Assembly: GCA_001785725.1 (NCBI GenBank) | Contig: MFUQ01000016.1 | Coordinates: forward strand, 395 to 5,815 | Direction of reading: 5' to 3' | Length of the DNA stretch: 5,421 nucleotides | Origin: Candidatus Nomurabacteria bacterium RIFCSPLOWO2_01_FULL_36_10b | GTDB lineage: Bacteria > Patescibacteriota > Minisyncoccia > Phycocordibacterales > UBA1006 | Shown: piece by piece, positions 4,770 through 5,421 of the stretch | Position numbering within the stretch: the stretch's first letter is position 1 | How the letters are laid out: every line of letters begins with the position of its first letter | Program-made: the position numbers and the translations under genes | The notes under the pieces: model-generated | Told to the model about the DNA's origin: nothing | The model's input: only the letters and a program-made list of their open reading frames with translations | Databases searched by the model: none

Positions 4770-5421
4770 ATCCTATCTTTTCTACACCACCCAAATATGG
4801 ACGTAAAATTTTTGGAATAGTAATTGAGCCATCAGCATTCTGAAAATTTTCCACAAGTGATACTAATATGCGAGGAGTTGGTATCGCTGTGCAATTAAGC
4901 GAGTGGACAAAGCGAACAGTCCCATCAGTATCACGATAACGGATATTAAAGCGACGCGCTTGAAAATCATGGAAATACGACGCTGAAGAAATTTCACGAT
5001 ATGTATTTTCTTTTGGAACCCAAAGCTCTATATCATACATTTTTACATGTCCACGACCCAAATCACCAGTGCAAGCAATTATTGTACGATATGGTATTCC
5101 TAGTGTTTCAATAAATTCCTCAGTATTTTGATTTAATTCTTCATGAAACTTAACAGACATATCATGATTACCTTCACATAGTATTAATTGCTCAAATTTA
5201 TAAAATTCATGGACACGAATAAGACCTTTTACATCTTTACTGTAAGCTCCAGCTTCACGACGATAACTTGGAGAAAAACCAAGATAACGTTTTGGCAAAT
5301 CATTTACAGATAAAATTTCATCTGAATGAAAACCCATTAGTGGAATTTCAGCTGTCGCAATTAATCCATCACCGTCTTGTGTTATATAGTAATCTTCAGT
5401 ATCTGCTGGAAGGTGCCCTGT
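4768..5421 (-). CDS. serS: Seryl-tRNA synthetase, C-terminal part (gene runs off window)
   Basis: The reading frame is open to the window edge, giving 217 visible residues of a protein normally about 420 long. The N-terminal coiled-coil arm and motif 1 lie outside. The enzyme is a class II synthetase that joins serine to tRNA-Ser. Visible landmarks, in order: GHLPADTEDYY, the serine-binding TAE loop (ATAEIPL), motif 2 (SPSYRREAGAYSKDVKGLIR) leading to HEFYKFEQ, TGDLGRGHVKMYDIELWVP, NTYREISSASYFHDFQARR, and motif 3 with its conserved arginine (TPRILVSLVEN) followed by DGSITIPKILRPYLGG. Motif 3 reads NCTAIPTPR where E. coli has NGSGLAVGR, a variation I believe also occurs in CPR relatives. An internal ATG at 5337 is not the start, because conserved residues continue upstream of it. 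The gene is convergent with the lipoprotein gene and ends inside the tail of that gene's terminator. Confidence 0.96.
   Translation of the reverse strand, partial: TGHLPADTEDYYITQDGDGLIATAEIPLMGFHSDEILSVNDLPKRYLGFSPSYRREAGAYSKDVKGLIRVHEFYKFEQLILCEGNHDMSVKFHEELNQNTEEFIETLGIPYRTIIACTGDLGRGHVKMYDIELWVPKENTYREISSASYFHDFQARRFNIRYRDTDGTVRFVHSLNCTAIPTPRILVSLVENFQNADGSITIPKILRPYLGGVEKIG

Noticed and set aside
1..5421. CRISPR array, transposase, toxin-antitoxin pair or riboswitch.
   Set aside because: No regularly spaced direct repeats, no transposase gene, no paired small ORFs and no recognisable aptamer were seen on either strand.

Overview
The window looks like a piece of chromosome from a Candidate Phyla Radiation bacterium (Patescibacteria, probably Parcubacteria-like). 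This is inferred from protein style, not from a search. The clues are a short DnaX without the zinc module or tau extension, a divergent FtsQ-like protein with a paired-cysteine signature, compact gene spacing, almost no Shine-Dalgarno sequences, and moderately AT-rich DNA. TGA ends the recombinase gene and no gene needs TGA to be read as an amino acid, so the standard code is adequate.

Left part (1-1142): a complete tyrosine recombinase of the XerA/integron-integrase type on the + strand (177-1004) with its own extended -10 promoter and a probable terminator. It is followed head-on by tRNA-Gln(UUG) on the - strand (1072-1142), whose 3' end faces the recombinase. The recombinase is far more AT-rich than the rest and uses AGA/AGG/CGG for all ten arginines, while the neighbours favour CGT/CGC. 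It looks acquired.

Middle part (1190-4315): three housekeeping genes on the - strand, transcribed right to left in the order ftsQ-like cell-division gene, tRNA-dihydrouridine synthase, dnaX, then tRNA-Gln. They serve septation, tRNA modification, the replication clamp loader and translation. They look like a co-directional block of core genes, not a dedicated pathway.

Right part (4316-5421): a divergent intergenic region with promoters firing outward, a short stand-alone lipoprotein gene on + (4517-4717) with a clean intrinsic terminator, and the 3' two-thirds of serS on - (4768 to beyond the window end).

Three GC-rich, hairpin-forming elements sit in the gaps: 1148-1182, 2262-2322 and 4406-4459. 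Two share the tip CGC-TTA-GCG, and in one of them the tip is the stop codon of the dus gene, so the repeat supplies the last codons of that protein. These elements, and the foreign-looking recombinase beside a tRNA, are the parts most worth following up. I see no CRISPR array, no insertion sequence with its own transposase, and no clear new multi-gene system.
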